From SZUA-36 sp963759155 (GTDB lineage: Bacteria > Pseudomonadota > Gammaproteobacteria > Xanthomonadales > SZUA-36), in contig CAVWXX010000008.1 of NCBI GenBank assembly GCA_963759155.1, positions 186,001-250,000 of the forward strand: a stretch of 64,000 nucleotides of DNA. Reading direction: 5' to 3'. The position numbers were made by a program, and so were the translations under genes. This document shows positions 45,611-54,027 of this stretch, in pieces. The notes under the pieces were generated by a model, which made no database searches, was not told where the DNA came from, and was given only the letters and a program-made list of their open reading frames with translations. Numbering within the stretch: position 1 is the first letter of the stretch; the number at the start of each line of letters is the position of its first letter.

Positions 45611-46593
45611 ACGCCTTTCAGCCTCGCGCGGTTTAACAATAACAGGAACAGCGGTACGCCAAGTAAGGCCGTAATGACACCTACCGGCAATTGCTGCGGA
45701 CTCAAAATGGTTCGTGCCAGCGTATCGGAAAGTACCAGGAACAGGCCACCAAACAGTGTCGCCGCCGGGATCAGGATACGATGATCTGAACCAACCAGTA
45801 AGCGCATCAGGTGTGGAACGATCAAACCCACGAAGCCGATGCTGCCGGCAATAGAGACTGCCGTGGCAGTCAGTATGGAGGCGAGCAGGTAAACCAGCCA
45901 GAGCATATAGCGGGTTGATTCACCCAGCAGCCTGGCCGTGGTTTCGCCCATGGCCAGCACATTCAGGCTGCGTGCCAGGGCCAGTGCCAATATGAAACTT
46001 CCTGCAAGTACCCCAAGTGACCACAGGGGCAGGCTGGCGTAACTCAGGTCACCCATTAGCCAGAACAACATACCACGCAGACTGTTATCCGGACTCAGAG
46101 AAAGAATGAGACTGATCAGTGCCGCCCAACCGGAAGCGGTGACCACACCTGTCAACAATAAGCGGGTACCGCTCCAGGGGCCGGTGCCGCGGGCCAGGCC
46201 AAATACGATCAATATGGAAATCAGTGCGCCCAGCATCGCAAGCCAGGGCAGAAAGGCCACCGCGACACCAAATACCATACCCAGCAAAGTCGCAAAAGCG
46301 GCGCCGCCGGACACACCCAGCACATAGGGGTCGGCTAATGGGTTGCGCAGTAAAACCTGCATCAGGCATCCGGACATGGCCAGCATCGAACCAACCACCC
46401 AGGCAGCCATCGCGCGTGGCAGACGCAAACGCCAGATCAACTCGCCATGCTGGCTGCCCGAGTCCTGGATGGCGGCAATCCATTCAGACCAGCCCAATGA
46501 AACCGAGCCATTGGCGGAGGCAAAAAATACACTGCCGACTGACATTATCATCAATAAAAATAGCAGTGATCGACGTAATGTAGTTGGAATCAT
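45607..46593 (-). CDS. FecCD/BtuC-type ABC importer permease
   Basis: 328 residues with about ten hydrophobic helices. Typical blocks are WRLPRAMAAWVVGSMLAMSGCLMQVLLRNPLADPYVLGVSGGAAFATL (in part), LTGVVTASGW and GFVGLIVPHLMRLLVGSDHR, the coupling region to the ATPase. No periplasmic binding protein or TonB receptor gene is adjacent, and the 114-base gap to rppH is too short for a cobalamin riboswitch, so vitamin B12, heme or siderophore all remain possible. Confidence 0.9.
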   Translation of the reverse strand: MIPTTLRRSLLFLLMIMSVGSVFFASANGSVSLGWSEWIAAIQDSGSQHGELIWRLRLPRAMAAWVVGSMLAMSGCLMQVLLRNPLADPYVLGVSGGAAFATLLGMVFGVAVAFLPWLAMLGALISILIVFGLARGTGPWSGTRLLLTGVVTASGWAALISLILSLSPDNSLRGMLFWLMGDLSYASLPLWSLGVLAGSFILALALARSLNVLAMGETTARLLGESTRYMLWLVYLLASILTATAVSIAGSIGFVGLIVPHLMRLLVGSDHRILIPAATLFGGLFLVLSDTLARTILSPQQLPVGVITALLGVPLFLLLLNRARLKGV

Positions 46594-46707
46594 TTTGCAG
46601 GATTGATTAACATGGTTTGGTTGATTAAGATTTAAAATTATCGCACGTATTAAGCGTGCTCATAACATTTACATGGCTCTTTAACAGGTAAAGAAGAATA
46701 ATTAAAT

Positions 46708-47184
46708 ATGATCGATTCGGACGGATTCAGACCCAATGTAGCCATGGTCATCATGAATAATGATGGCCGGGTGTTCTGGGCACAACGTTCAAATAATGAT
46801 GGCTGGCAATTTCCACAGGGTGGTATGAACACGGATGAGACGCCTGTTGAGGCAATGTACCGTGAGTTGCATGAAGAGACCGGATTGCACCAGGAGCATG
46901 TTCAGCTTTTAGGCTCTACACCCGGATGGCTGCGTTATCAATTGCCCCGCCGTTTCCAGCGCTCGGAAAGCAAGCCCCTGTGTATTGGTCAGAAGCAGGT
47001 ATGGTTTTTGCTGAAGCTGCATGACGACAATGTACAGTTTAACTTCGAAACAACCGGCGAACCGGAGTTCCGCGATTTTCGCTGGGTGGATTTCTGGTAC
47101 CCGGCTGATAATGTCATCAGGTTCAAGCGCCGTGTTTACAGGCAGGCCCTGACCTTGCTTGAGCCAATGATGGTCGCAGACTGA
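46708..47184 (+). CDS. rppH: RNA pyrophosphohydrolase RppH
   Basis: Nudix hydrolase that removes pyrophosphate from 5' ends of mRNA and so triggers RNase E decay. 158 residues: MIDSDGFRPNVAMVIMNNDG, the Nudix box GGMNTDETPVEAMYRELHEETGL, and FRDFRWVDFWYPADNVIRFKRRVYRQAL (in part), all typical of RppH rather than other Nudix enzymes. Divergent from the ABC importer. Confidence 0.95.
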   Translation: MIDSDGFRPNVAMVIMNNDGRVFWAQRSNNDGWQFPQGGMNTDETPVEAMYRELHEETGLHQEHVQLLGSTPGWLRYQLPRRFQRSESKPLCIGQKQVWFLLKLHDDNVQFNFETTGEPEFRDFRWVDFWYPADNVIRFKRRVYRQALTLLEPMMVAD

Positions 47185-47267
47185 TCCGAAAAATTTCCTA
47201 TGTAATTTTATCCCGCAAGCAAACATGAATCGCGGGCCATACCCCCTGAACTTTTCTGGACTTACAA

Positions 47268-48671
47268 ATGAAACAGACTCTTTACCAGGCTTTAGTCGTT
47301 TTGGTACTTGTGATAGCGGGCTTGAATGCAAACGCCCAATCCGGCGCGGTGTCAGACGATACCGTGGTGCGTTTGCAGGAAGAAGCGCTGAATTCTGAGT
47401 TGGCCTGGGATTTACTGGCATCATTAACCAGTGAGGTCGGCCCGAGAATGGGTGGCAGTGCAGGAGATAAGGCTGCGGTTGAGTGGGCTGTGGCCAAGAT
47501 GCAAAGCCTCGGTTTTGATCGTGTCTGGACCGAGCCTGTCAGTTTCCCCCTCTGGTTGAGAAACAATGAGAGTGCTGCGTTAATCTCCCCGGTTGTTCAG
47601 GACATGGCCGTAACGGCGATTGGCGGCAGTCCGTCAACCGATGGCCCGCTGGAAGCGGAAATCATCCAGTTTGATTCAATAGACATGCTGGAGGCCGCAT
47701 CCATTGACAGCGTGCAGGGGAAAGTTGTTTTTCTCTCCACACGTATGCTCAAGTCCCGCGAGGGTTCAGGTTATGGAAAAGCGGTAGCAAACCGCAGTCG
47801 TGGCCCGTTTGTGGCGGCGAGAAAAGGTGCGTCTGCCCTGCTAATACGCTCGGTTGGCACGGATAGTGACCGGTTGGCGCATACCGGTATGATGTCCGGT
47901 TCCGAGCCGGGAAACCCGGTCCCCTCGGCGGCGATTTCCAATCCGGATGCCGATAAACTGATGCGGGTGCTCGGTCGCGGCTTGCCGGTGCGGGTTCGTC
48001 TTGATCTTGATGTCGGTTTTGATGGCGAAGCCACTTCCTATAACGTGATCGGTGAGTTTGACGGCAGCGAGGACCTTAAGCCGCGCTTCCTTTTGGGCGC
48101 ACACCTTGATTCATGGGATCTTGGCACCGGTGCCGTGGATGATGGAGCGGGTGTGGCCATCGTGATGGCCGCGGCCAAGCTGGTCGCTGATCTGCCGGTG
48201 CGGCCCCGCCACGGTACCCGGGTGGTGCTGTATGCCAATGAAGAGCAGGGAGTGTACGGCGGAAAAGCCTATGCAAAACTGCATGAGGCCGACCTGGCTG
48301 GCCATCTTATCGGGGCAGAATCAGATCTTGGTGCAGACCGCGTCTACCGTTTTAAAACACGTGTTTCACCACAGTCCGAACCCGTCATTGCGCAGCTCGA
48401 ACAGTATTTGGCAAAGCTCGGCATTGAGCGCGAAAACACCGGGCTCGCTTCCGGCGGTGCGGACGTGGGTCAAATGCGGAAACTCGGGATGCCGGTAATC
48501 GATCTGAACCAGGATGCCAGCCGTTATTTTGATTTACACCATACCGCCAACGACACACTGGACAAGGTCAATCCCGATCACCTTCGTCAAAACCTGGCAG
48601 CGTGGGTGACGCTTGTCTACGTGACAAGCAGCAGCCGGCTTGCTTTTGGTCCCGTGGAGCCGTCCAGCTAA
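47268..48671 (+). CDS. Secreted M28 family zinc metallopeptidase
   Basis: 467 residues with a signal peptide ending near LNANA. The fold is that of carboxypeptidase Q-like M28 proteins: PA-like insert (about 130-240), then the zinc ligands in AHLDSWDLGTGAVDDGAG (from about 278), the catalytic glutamate in NEEQGVYGGKAY (about 324), ESDLG and the final histidine in DLHHTANDTLDKV. Probably a periplasmic or secreted dipeptidase/aminopeptidase. Single gene between rppH and the iron cluster. Confidence 0.9.
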   Translation: MKQTLYQALVVLVLVIAGLNANAQSGAVSDDTVVRLQEEALNSELAWDLLASLTSEVGPRMGGSAGDKAAVEWAVAKMQSLGFDRVWTEPVSFPLWLRNNESAALISPVVQDMAVTAIGGSPSTDGPLEAEIIQFDSIDMLEAASIDSVQGKVVFLSTRMLKSREGSGYGKAVANRSRGPFVAARKGASALLIRSVGTDSDRLAHTGMMSGSEPGNPVPSAAISNPDADKLMRVLGRGLPVRVRLDLDVGFDGEATSYNVIGEFDGSEDLKPRFLLGAHLDSWDLGTGAVDDGAGVAIVMAAAKLVADLPVRPRHGTRVVLYANEEQGVYGGKAYAKLHEADLAGHLIGAESDLGADRVYRFKTRVSPQSEPVIAQLEQYLAKLGIERENTGLASGGADVGQMRKLGMPVIDLNQDASRYFDLHHTANDTLDKVNPDHLRQNLAAWVTLVYVTSSSRLAFGPVEPSS

Positions 48672-48684
48672 GCTTCAAACCTAA

Positions 48685-48714
48685 TTGACAATCATTCTCA
48701 TTTAGATTTAGAAT
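48685..48714 (+). promoter_or_regulatory. Fur box over a sigma-70 promoter for bfd
   Basis: TTGACA (48685-48690), an 18-base spacer and TAGAAT (48709-48714) form a good promoter 27 bases before bfd. The same bases 48685-48703, TTGACAATCATTCTCATTT, match the Fur box consensus (GATAATGATAATCATTATC) well over the -35 and spacer. This predicts iron repression of bfd and possibly of bfr and sufT. Confidence 0.75.
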
Positions 48715-48740
48715 GATTTCAGTTGTCAAAGGAAAGCTTT

Positions 48741-48950
48741 ATGTACGTGTGCCTATGCAATGCAGTGACCGATTCTGATATCCGCAAAGCGGTTGATGAC
48801 GGTGTGCGTAATATGCGGCAACTCGGCAAAATGACGAATTGCAGCACAGCATGTGGTTGTTGCACAGAAATGGCGTCTGACATTCTGCAAAAGGCATTGG
48901 CCGAGACCCGCGAATGCCCTGTCACCATTCCTGTTCTGCAAATGGCCTGA
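48741..48950 (+). CDS. bfd: Bacterioferritin-associated ferredoxin
   Basis: 2Fe-2S protein that reduces bacterioferritin to release stored iron. 69 residues beginning MYVCLCNAVTDSDIR; cysteines at 4, 6, 38 and 41 match the cluster ligands of E. coli Bfd (CLC and CGCC). ATG 48741 is preceded by AAAGGAAAG; a longer in-frame TTG start at 48723 is less likely. The Fur-box promoter and the bfr gene 141 bases downstream support the function. Confidence 0.95.
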   Translation: MYVCLCNAVTDSDIRKAVDDGVRNMRQLGKMTNCSTACGCCTEMASDILQKALAETRECPVTIPVLQMA

Positions 48951-49091
48951 TTTCGAGGCCTTCATGCCGGATGCGGGTAAGCCCAACACCTGTTAAAATC
49001 ACCGGACTTTTAATGCATCGTCCAATGGCCCGGTTGGCTGGATCGATGCCCTGTCTATTTACAATCAGAGTTTCTGAAGGAGTCCGGCACA

Positions 49092-49559
49092 ATGAAAGGC
49101 GACCGTAAGGTTATTGAGTTTCTCAATGCGGTGTTACGTAATGAACTGGTAGCAATCAACCAGTATTTCCTGCATGCACGCATGTATAAAGATATGGGCC
49201 TGATGGAACTGGCTGATCACGAATACGGTGAATCCCTGGATGAAATGAAGCACGCTGACCAGTTGATTGAGCGTATTTTATTTTTGGAAGGGCTACCCAA
49301 TATGCAGGATATTGGCAAGCTGAGAATCGGTGAATCCCCTCGCGAAATGATCGAATGCGATTTGGCGCTGGAAATGGATGCCTTGCCAGAGTTAAAAGAT
49401 GCCATTGCCTGGTGTGAAGAGTGTCGCGACTTCGTCAGTCGTGATTTGTTTGACTCCATACTGGCCTCAGAAGAAGAGCACGTTGACTGGCTGGAGACGC
49501 AGTTGGCCCTGATCGACAAGATGGGCACCAAAAATTACCTGCAAGCCAAGATGGGGTAG
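49092..49559 (+). CDS. bfr: Bacterioferritin
   Basis: 24-subunit heme-containing iron store. 155 residues: MKGDRKVIEFLNAVLRNELVAINQYFLHARM (in part), ESLDEMKHADQLIERILFLEGLPN with the heme-ligand methionine (about 52), and LASEEEHVDWLETQLALIDKMGTKNYLQA at the C-terminus; the ferroxidase glutamates and histidines are in place. Upstream GTTAAAATC could be a -10 of its own promoter. Followed 11 bases later by sufT. Confidence 0.96.
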   Translation: MKGDRKVIEFLNAVLRNELVAINQYFLHARMYKDMGLMELADHEYGESLDEMKHADQLIERILFLEGLPNMQDIGKLRIGESPREMIECDLALEMDALPELKDAIAWCEECRDFVSRDLFDSILASEEEHVDWLETQLALIDKMGTKNYLQAKMG

Positions 49560-49570
49560 TCGTTTAGCTC

Positions 49571-50122
49571 ATGTTCAGCCACACCAGTCAACCCTGCCAG
49601 TTCGAACGGGACTGCGCCGTCGTCATGATCCCTTCGGGTGATGAATTAACCTTGCCGGCGGGAACCGTGGGCTATATCACCCAGTCCCTGGGGGGTAGCT
49701 TCACGGTGTTTGTTGATGGGAACCTGTTTCGTGTTGCCGGCGTCGATGCCGATGCCATTGGCAAAGAGCCCGTTTTACCACCGTCCTTGCCGGAAAATGC
49801 CAGTGATGATGATGTGGAGAAGCTGGTCTGGTCGCAGATGAAAACCTGTTACGACCCCGAAATTCCGGTCAATATCGTGGATCTTGGCCTGGTCTATTCC
49901 TGTGAACTTAAAAAGAATGATGATGGCGAAAGAGTGGTTGAAGTCACCATGACACTAACGGCACCCGGATGCGGTATGGGTGACATCATCGTTGAAGACG
50001 TTCGTAGCAAAATTCAAATCATACCGACGATTGTCAAAGTGGATGTCGAGTTGACCTTTGAGCCGCCATGGAATTACCAGATGATGACCGAGGCCGCGCG
50101 ACTCGAAACCGGAATGCTTTAA
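49571..50122 (+). CDS. sufT: Iron-sulfur cluster assembly factor SufT (DUF59/MIP18 family)
   Basis: 183 residues. The N-terminal part (CAVVMIPSGDELTLPAGTVGYITQSLGGSFTV) is the SufT-specific extension, followed by the MIP18/DUF59 domain with WSQMKTCYDPEIPVNIVDLGLVY, VTMTLTAPGCGMGDII (conserved cysteine) and VELTFEPPWN. SufT helps mature Fe-S proteins. Here it is in an iron-storage cluster and probably co-transcribed with bfr instead of lying with the suf operon. Confidence 0.9.
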   Translation: MFSHTSQPCQFERDCAVVMIPSGDELTLPAGTVGYITQSLGGSFTVFVDGNLFRVAGVDADAIGKEPVLPPSLPENASDDDVEKLVWSQMKTCYDPEIPVNIVDLGLVYSCELKKNDDGERVVEVTMTLTAPGCGMGDIIVEDVRSKIQIIPTIVKVDVELTFEPPWNYQMMTEAARLETGML

Positions 50123-50155
50123 ACGCGTCTAAACAGCGTTCTGCCGACTGACTGA

Positions 50156-50188
50156 ATCATCCCCGTCTTCACGGGGATGATTTCATTT
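50156..50188. terminator. Bidirectional terminator between sufT and fadE
   Basis: 11-bp perfect stem ATCATCCCCGT / ACGGGGATGAT with a 4-base loop, followed by TTCATTT on the plus strand and flanked by A-rich sequence that serves the minus strand. It lies between two convergent genes. Confidence 0.85.
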
Positions 50189-50202
50189 CAAAGTAAGTAT
50201 TG

Positions 50203-52671
50203 TTACGCCGCCTGGTCCCTGACCTGGACCGGATCTCCACTTGAACCCATTCTGAGATAGTCGCTTTCGAACTCATCAACCTTGATGATTTCGGTAACCA
50301 TTGCCCTGACAGCTTCAAGTTCCTTTGCCTCTTCGGCAGTGATAATGGATTTTTCGACGGCCTCCTGTAGCTGGGCCTGTTTGTCGATAGCTTCCAGTTC
50401 GCCAGCAGATTCAGCTTTATGCAAACGCCGCTCCAGTGGCTCGGTGGCTATCACCCGTGGTAAGGCTATCTCCAGGAGACCTACCGGGTTACTGGCTTTA
50501 TCAGAAATAAAAACACCGTCGGTCAGGCGTTTACGGGTTTCTGAAGGAGACATCAACAGTTGTGACACCTTGTGGCCGAGACGATCGCCGGGTTGGCGTT
50601 CATGACGACCGAGAGGGAAGATAACCATTTTTAACAAAACACGCACAGCGCGGCTCGGGAAGTTATCTACGACCAGGCTCAGTGCATTCTGTATCTTGTA
50701 AATCGCATCATGGAAAGCCCAGGCCAGGATCGGTTGATCGGCAGCCGGACGACCCTGTATTTCGAATCGTTTCAGCATTGCAGAGCAGATATACAGCTGG
50801 CTCAATACGTCACCGAGGCGACCTGATATACGCTCTTTGTACTTCAGTTTTCCACCCAATGAAAGCATGGCGATATCGGACGCAAAGGCGAGAGCGGCAG
50901 AATAGCGAGTGAGCTTGCGGTAGTAACGTGCAGTTTTCCGGTCGGTGGGAACGGCGGCAAAACGGGCAAAACTCAGTCCCAGTAACATGCTGCGTACCGC
51001 GTTGCCGATGCTGTAGCCAATATGACCGAATAGCTGGCGGTCAAATTCCTCCAGGCCCTTGACGCGATCGTCCATCCTGGCGGCCTGCATCTCTTTTAAA
51101 ACGTACGGATGGCAGCGAATGGCGCCCTGACCAAATATCATCATACTGCGGGTCAGGATATTGGCGCCTTCAACCGTGATCCAGATGGGTGATCCCTGCC
51201 AGCCTCTGCCGAGGTAGTTGCGCGGGCCCATAATGATACCTTTACCACCGTGCACGTCCATGGCGTCAGTAATGACCTGGCGGCCCATTTCAGTGGCGTG
51301 GTACTTGGCGATAGCGGATGGTACTGAGGGCTTTTGACCCAGGTCTACAGCCGTTGCAGTCATGCGCGACAGGGCTGAAACAGCGTAGGTATGGGCAGCT
51401 ATGCGGCACATTGCTGCCTCCACGCCTTCAAAACGGCCTATCGGCAAGTTAAATTGTTTGCGGATACGTGCGTAAGCACCGGTCGTCAACGAGCATAATT
51501 TGACGCCACCAGCTGAAGATGAGGGCAGCGTGATGGCCCGGCCAACGGCCAATAGTTCAATCAGCATACGCCAGCCATTGCCAGCCATATCAATACCACC
51601 GACCAACGTATCCAATGGTACAAATACGTCTTTTCCGCGAACCGGGCCATTGTGAAATGGCACGTTCAAAGGCAGGTGGCGTGCGCCAATCTCCATACCC
51701 TTGGTGTCACTGGGTATCAGGGCGACACTGATGCCGATATCCTTCTTGTCACCCACCAGGCCATCGGGGTCATACAGTCTGAATGCGAGGCCAACGATCG
51801 TTGCGACGGGTGCCAGTGTGATATAGCGTTTATCAAAATTCAGACGCATGCCCAGCACCTGTTTGCCTTTATATTCACCTTTACAGATGATTCCGGTGTC
51901 CGGGATGGAGGTCGCGTCAGAACCGGCGGTGGGCCCGGTCAGACCAAAGCAGGGTATCTCTTCACCCTTGGCCAGACGCGGCAGGTAATGGTTTTTTTGC
52001 TCGTCAGTGCCGTAATGGACCAGCAACTCTGCGGGGCCCAGTGAATTGGGCACAGCCACGGTGCTGCCGGCAACTGCACAAACCGAGCCGATCTTTTGCA
52101 AAACAGCGCGATGCGCCAGTGCAGAAAAACCGAGACCACCAAATTCAGTCGGAATGATCATGCCGAAAAAGCGGTTTTCCTTCAAAAACTGCCAGACTTC
52201 CGGTGGCAGATCGGCGAGTTCGTGTGAATTCTCCCAGGGGGTGAGCATTTTGCACAGTTCTTCAACCGGGCCATCTACAAATTCCTGTTCCTCTTTACTC
52301 AGTTGTGGCCAGAACTCTTCCAGCAGGGAATCCCAGTTTGGATTGCCGGCAAAGAGTTCACCTTCCCAACCGACGGTGCCTGCTTCCAAGGCAACCTTTT
52401 CAGTATCAGATAGCGTGGGCAACATTTTGCGATAGATCGCAAGGAATGGTGCACTCAGCTTTTGGCGCCGCAATGGTTTGAAGTTTAACGGGATAGCAAT
52501 GGCCGCAAATATCACTGACAGAACGACAACCGCCACCGTTGATACACTTGTGAGCAGGCCGAATCCAACCAGTAACAGGGCCATTCCAATCGTCCAGTTC
52601 ATCAGGTTGATGCCACGATAGGCTGCGGTAATTGAAAACCCCAGTAATCCTAAAATCAGAATCCAGAACAT
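50203..52671 (-). CDS. fadE: Acyl-CoA dehydrogenase FadE
   Basis: First step of fatty acid beta-oxidation, making trans-2-enoyl-CoA with FAD. 822 residues, the long FadE type: two to three N-terminal membrane segments (about 1-65), the acyl-CoA dehydrogenase core with CFGLTGPTAGSDATSIPDTG and YHATEMGRQVITDAMDVHGGKGIIMGPRNYLGRGWQ (in part), the catalytic region PIWITVEGANILTRSMMIFGQGA, and the C-terminal DUF1974 domain. Good ribosome site GGAGG. A TetR gene lies upstream and divergent. Confidence 0.96.
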   Translation of the reverse strand: MFWILILGLLGFSITAAYRGINLMNWTIGMALLLVGFGLLTSVSTVAVVVLSVIFAAIAIPLNFKPLRRQKLSAPFLAIYRKMLPTLSDTEKVALEAGTVGWEGELFAGNPNWDSLLEEFWPQLSKEEQEFVDGPVEELCKMLTPWENSHELADLPPEVWQFLKENRFFGMIIPTEFGGLGFSALAHRAVLQKIGSVCAVAGSTVAVPNSLGPAELLVHYGTDEQKNHYLPRLAKGEEIPCFGLTGPTAGSDATSIPDTGIICKGEYKGKQVLGMRLNFDKRYITLAPVATIVGLAFRLYDPDGLVGDKKDIGISVALIPSDTKGMEIGARHLPLNVPFHNGPVRGKDVFVPLDTLVGGIDMAGNGWRMLIELLAVGRAITLPSSSAGGVKLCSLTTGAYARIRKQFNLPIGRFEGVEAAMCRIAAHTYAVSALSRMTATAVDLGQKPSVPSAIAKYHATEMGRQVITDAMDVHGGKGIIMGPRNYLGRGWQGSPIWITVEGANILTRSMMIFGQGAIRCHPYVLKEMQAARMDDRVKGLEEFDRQLFGHIGYSIGNAVRSMLLGLSFARFAAVPTDRKTARYYRKLTRYSAALAFASDIAMLSLGGKLKYKERISGRLGDVLSQLYICSAMLKRFEIQGRPAADQPILAWAFHDAIYKIQNALSLVVDNFPSRAVRVLLKMVIFPLGRHERQPGDRLGHKVSQLLMSPSETRKRLTDGVFISDKASNPVGLLEIALPRVIATEPLERRLHKAESAGELEAIDKQAQLQEAVEKSIITAEEAKELEAVRAMVTEIIKVDEFESDYLRMGSSGDPVQVRDQAA

Positions 52672-52768
52672 TGCTATTTACCTCCGAGAAATCTAATAAC
52701 TTTTACAGGTACGGCTTTTGAAGACAATTACACCGCACACAGCTGCACCGTATCATTAAAATACGCTT

Positions 52769-52808
52769 CCATACGTAAGAGTATGGTAAATGCATTGCCT
52801 GGAGTCAA
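52769..52808 (-). promoter_or_regulatory. fadE promoter with operator-like palindrome over the -10
   Basis: On the minus strand, TTGACT (52808-52803), a 17-base spacer and CATACT (52785-52780) form a sigma-70 promoter with about a 100-base leader to fadE. The palindrome CCATAC-6-GTATGG (52769-52786) covers the -10 box, the expected place for a repressor. The divergent TetR gene is the obvious candidate, which is inference. Confidence 0.6.
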
Positions 52809-52949
52809 CTGGTATTGAAGCTGCAGGCCACCGGTGACGCTGGAGGTTTTTCAGTAAATCTGATTCGCCGGACATAAATCAGTGGTTTCTTAGCTATATT
52901 GAAACCTGATTGTCGGTTATGCTTTGCAATTACCTATCAATAATGTCGG

Positions 52950-53546
52950 TTGGCGTTTGTGACTCAATCAATATCAAAAAAGAAGGAAAGAACGACGCTC
53001 AGTGCAGGTGATTGGGAGCAGCAGGCCCTGGTGCTGATCGCCGAAAAAGGCATTCGGGCCGTCGCCGTTGAATCACTGGCGATACGCATGGGTGTTACCA
53101 AGGGAAGTTTTTACTGGCACTTTCAAAACCGCGATTCACTGTTGGAGCAATCGTTGATTCGTTGGGAAAAACACGATGCGGCGAATCTTCAGACCTCATT
53201 AAGTGCCATTGATGACCCTCGCGAACGCTTAAGATCATTTTTCAGACGAAGCGGTCGTGAACAACTGACTCACAATGTTTATAGTTCATTATGCAATGCG
53301 TCGGACCACCCACAGGTTGAGCCATTACTGGAAAGAGTCGCAGAGCGCCGCATGAAGCACATTGAGAAAGCCTTTGAAGAGATCGGCTTTGACCCGCAGC
53401 AGGCGTCGCACCGCGCCCGACTGACTTACTCGGCTTACCTGGGTTTTCTGCAATTGCAGCAACAACACCAGACACCCAGTCTGAGTTCAGAAGAGTTCGA
53501 AGCCTATATGACTCACGTTATCGCGACATTGATTCCTGAAAAGTAA
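52950..53546 (+). CDS. TetR/AcrR family transcriptional regulator
   Basis: 198 residues. N-terminal helix-turn-helix: ALVLIAEKGIRAVAVESLAIRMGVTKGSFYWHFQNRDSLLEQSL (in part), followed by an all-helical ligand-binding domain with no family-specific motif I can name. Starts are uncertain: TTG 52950 or GTG 52959, neither with a strong ribosome site. Its place opposite fadE suggests it regulates fatty acid oxidation; the ligand might be an acyl-CoA. Confidence 0.88.
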   Translation: MAFVTQSISKKKERTTLSAGDWEQQALVLIAEKGIRAVAVESLAIRMGVTKGSFYWHFQNRDSLLEQSLIRWEKHDAANLQTSLSAIDDPRERLRSFFRRSGREQLTHNVYSSLCNASDHPQVEPLLERVAERRMKHIEKAFEEIGFDPQQASHRARLTYSAYLGFLQLQQQHQTPSLSSEEFEAYMTHVIATLIPEK

Positions 53547-53695
53547 TTTCATGTGTCTTGGTGGCGCGCCGGGTACGATGACCACCAGCAAATCAGAACC
53601 TGAATAAGGCAAACCAGTTCCCGATCCGGAAACTGGTTCTGAATTTAAGCAGAAAAGGCCTCAGTGCCCAATGTTGAACATCGCCACCTGGGACA

Positions 53696-53935
53696 TCAAT
53701 CGTATTCTTCAAACTCCACGTTGGCAGGTGTTGCCGGTCTGCCAACCCGGGCTTTGTCCGTGAGGTAAAAAATGGTTTCATCCGAACTGAGCAGGTGGGC
53801 TGCTGCATCCTGATAGATCATGTCCATGAGAGGTGCTTCAATGCCCAGTTCATTCAGTGCAAACTCCATGGCGGCCTCAATGTCTTTCGGTATGTCGGCC
53901 TGACCATATCGCTTACAATAGTACCTCTTATCCAA
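53696..53935 (-). CDS. Small acidic protein of unknown function (start uncertain)
   Basis: Up to 79 residues. The frame from TTG 53935 (MDKRYYCKRYGQADIPKDIEA) has no ribosome site; ATG 53869 (MEFALNELGIEAPLMDMIY) has GAGG upstream and gives 57 residues. The C-terminus is acidic (VEFEEYD). No family recognised. It may be a real short gene, since the region between tetR and the sigma gene has no other frame. Confidence 0.4.
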   Translation of the reverse strand: MDKRYYCKRYGQADIPKDIEAAMEFALNELGIEAPLMDMIYQDAAAHLLSSDETIFYLTDKARVGRPATPANVEFEEYD

Positions 53936-53944
53936 ATTAAAAAG

Positions 53945-53965
53945 TCGATTGACGGGTTCAATCGA
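53945..53965. promoter_or_regulatory. 21-bp palindrome upstream of the ECF sigma operon
   Basis: Perfect 8-bp arms TCGATTGA and TCAATCGA separated by CGGGT. It contains TTGACG, a possible -35 element, and lies about 65-80 bases before the sigma-factor start. Operator or autoregulatory site is inference; no oligo-T follows, so not a terminator. Confidence 0.5.
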
Positions 53966-54027
53966 GATTAAATTTTAAACCCTTTCTTCTGGGTTACATC
54001 TAAATGTACATGGGAGGAATGCACGCC

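Noticed and set aside
46594..46707. Cobalamin riboswitch before the BtuC-like gene
   Set aside because: The gap is only 114 bases and no B12-box-like sequence was seen.
53609..53635. AACCAGTT...AACTGGTT-type hairpin after tetR
   Set aside because: Stem is AT-rich with no oligo-T tail; weak as a terminator.
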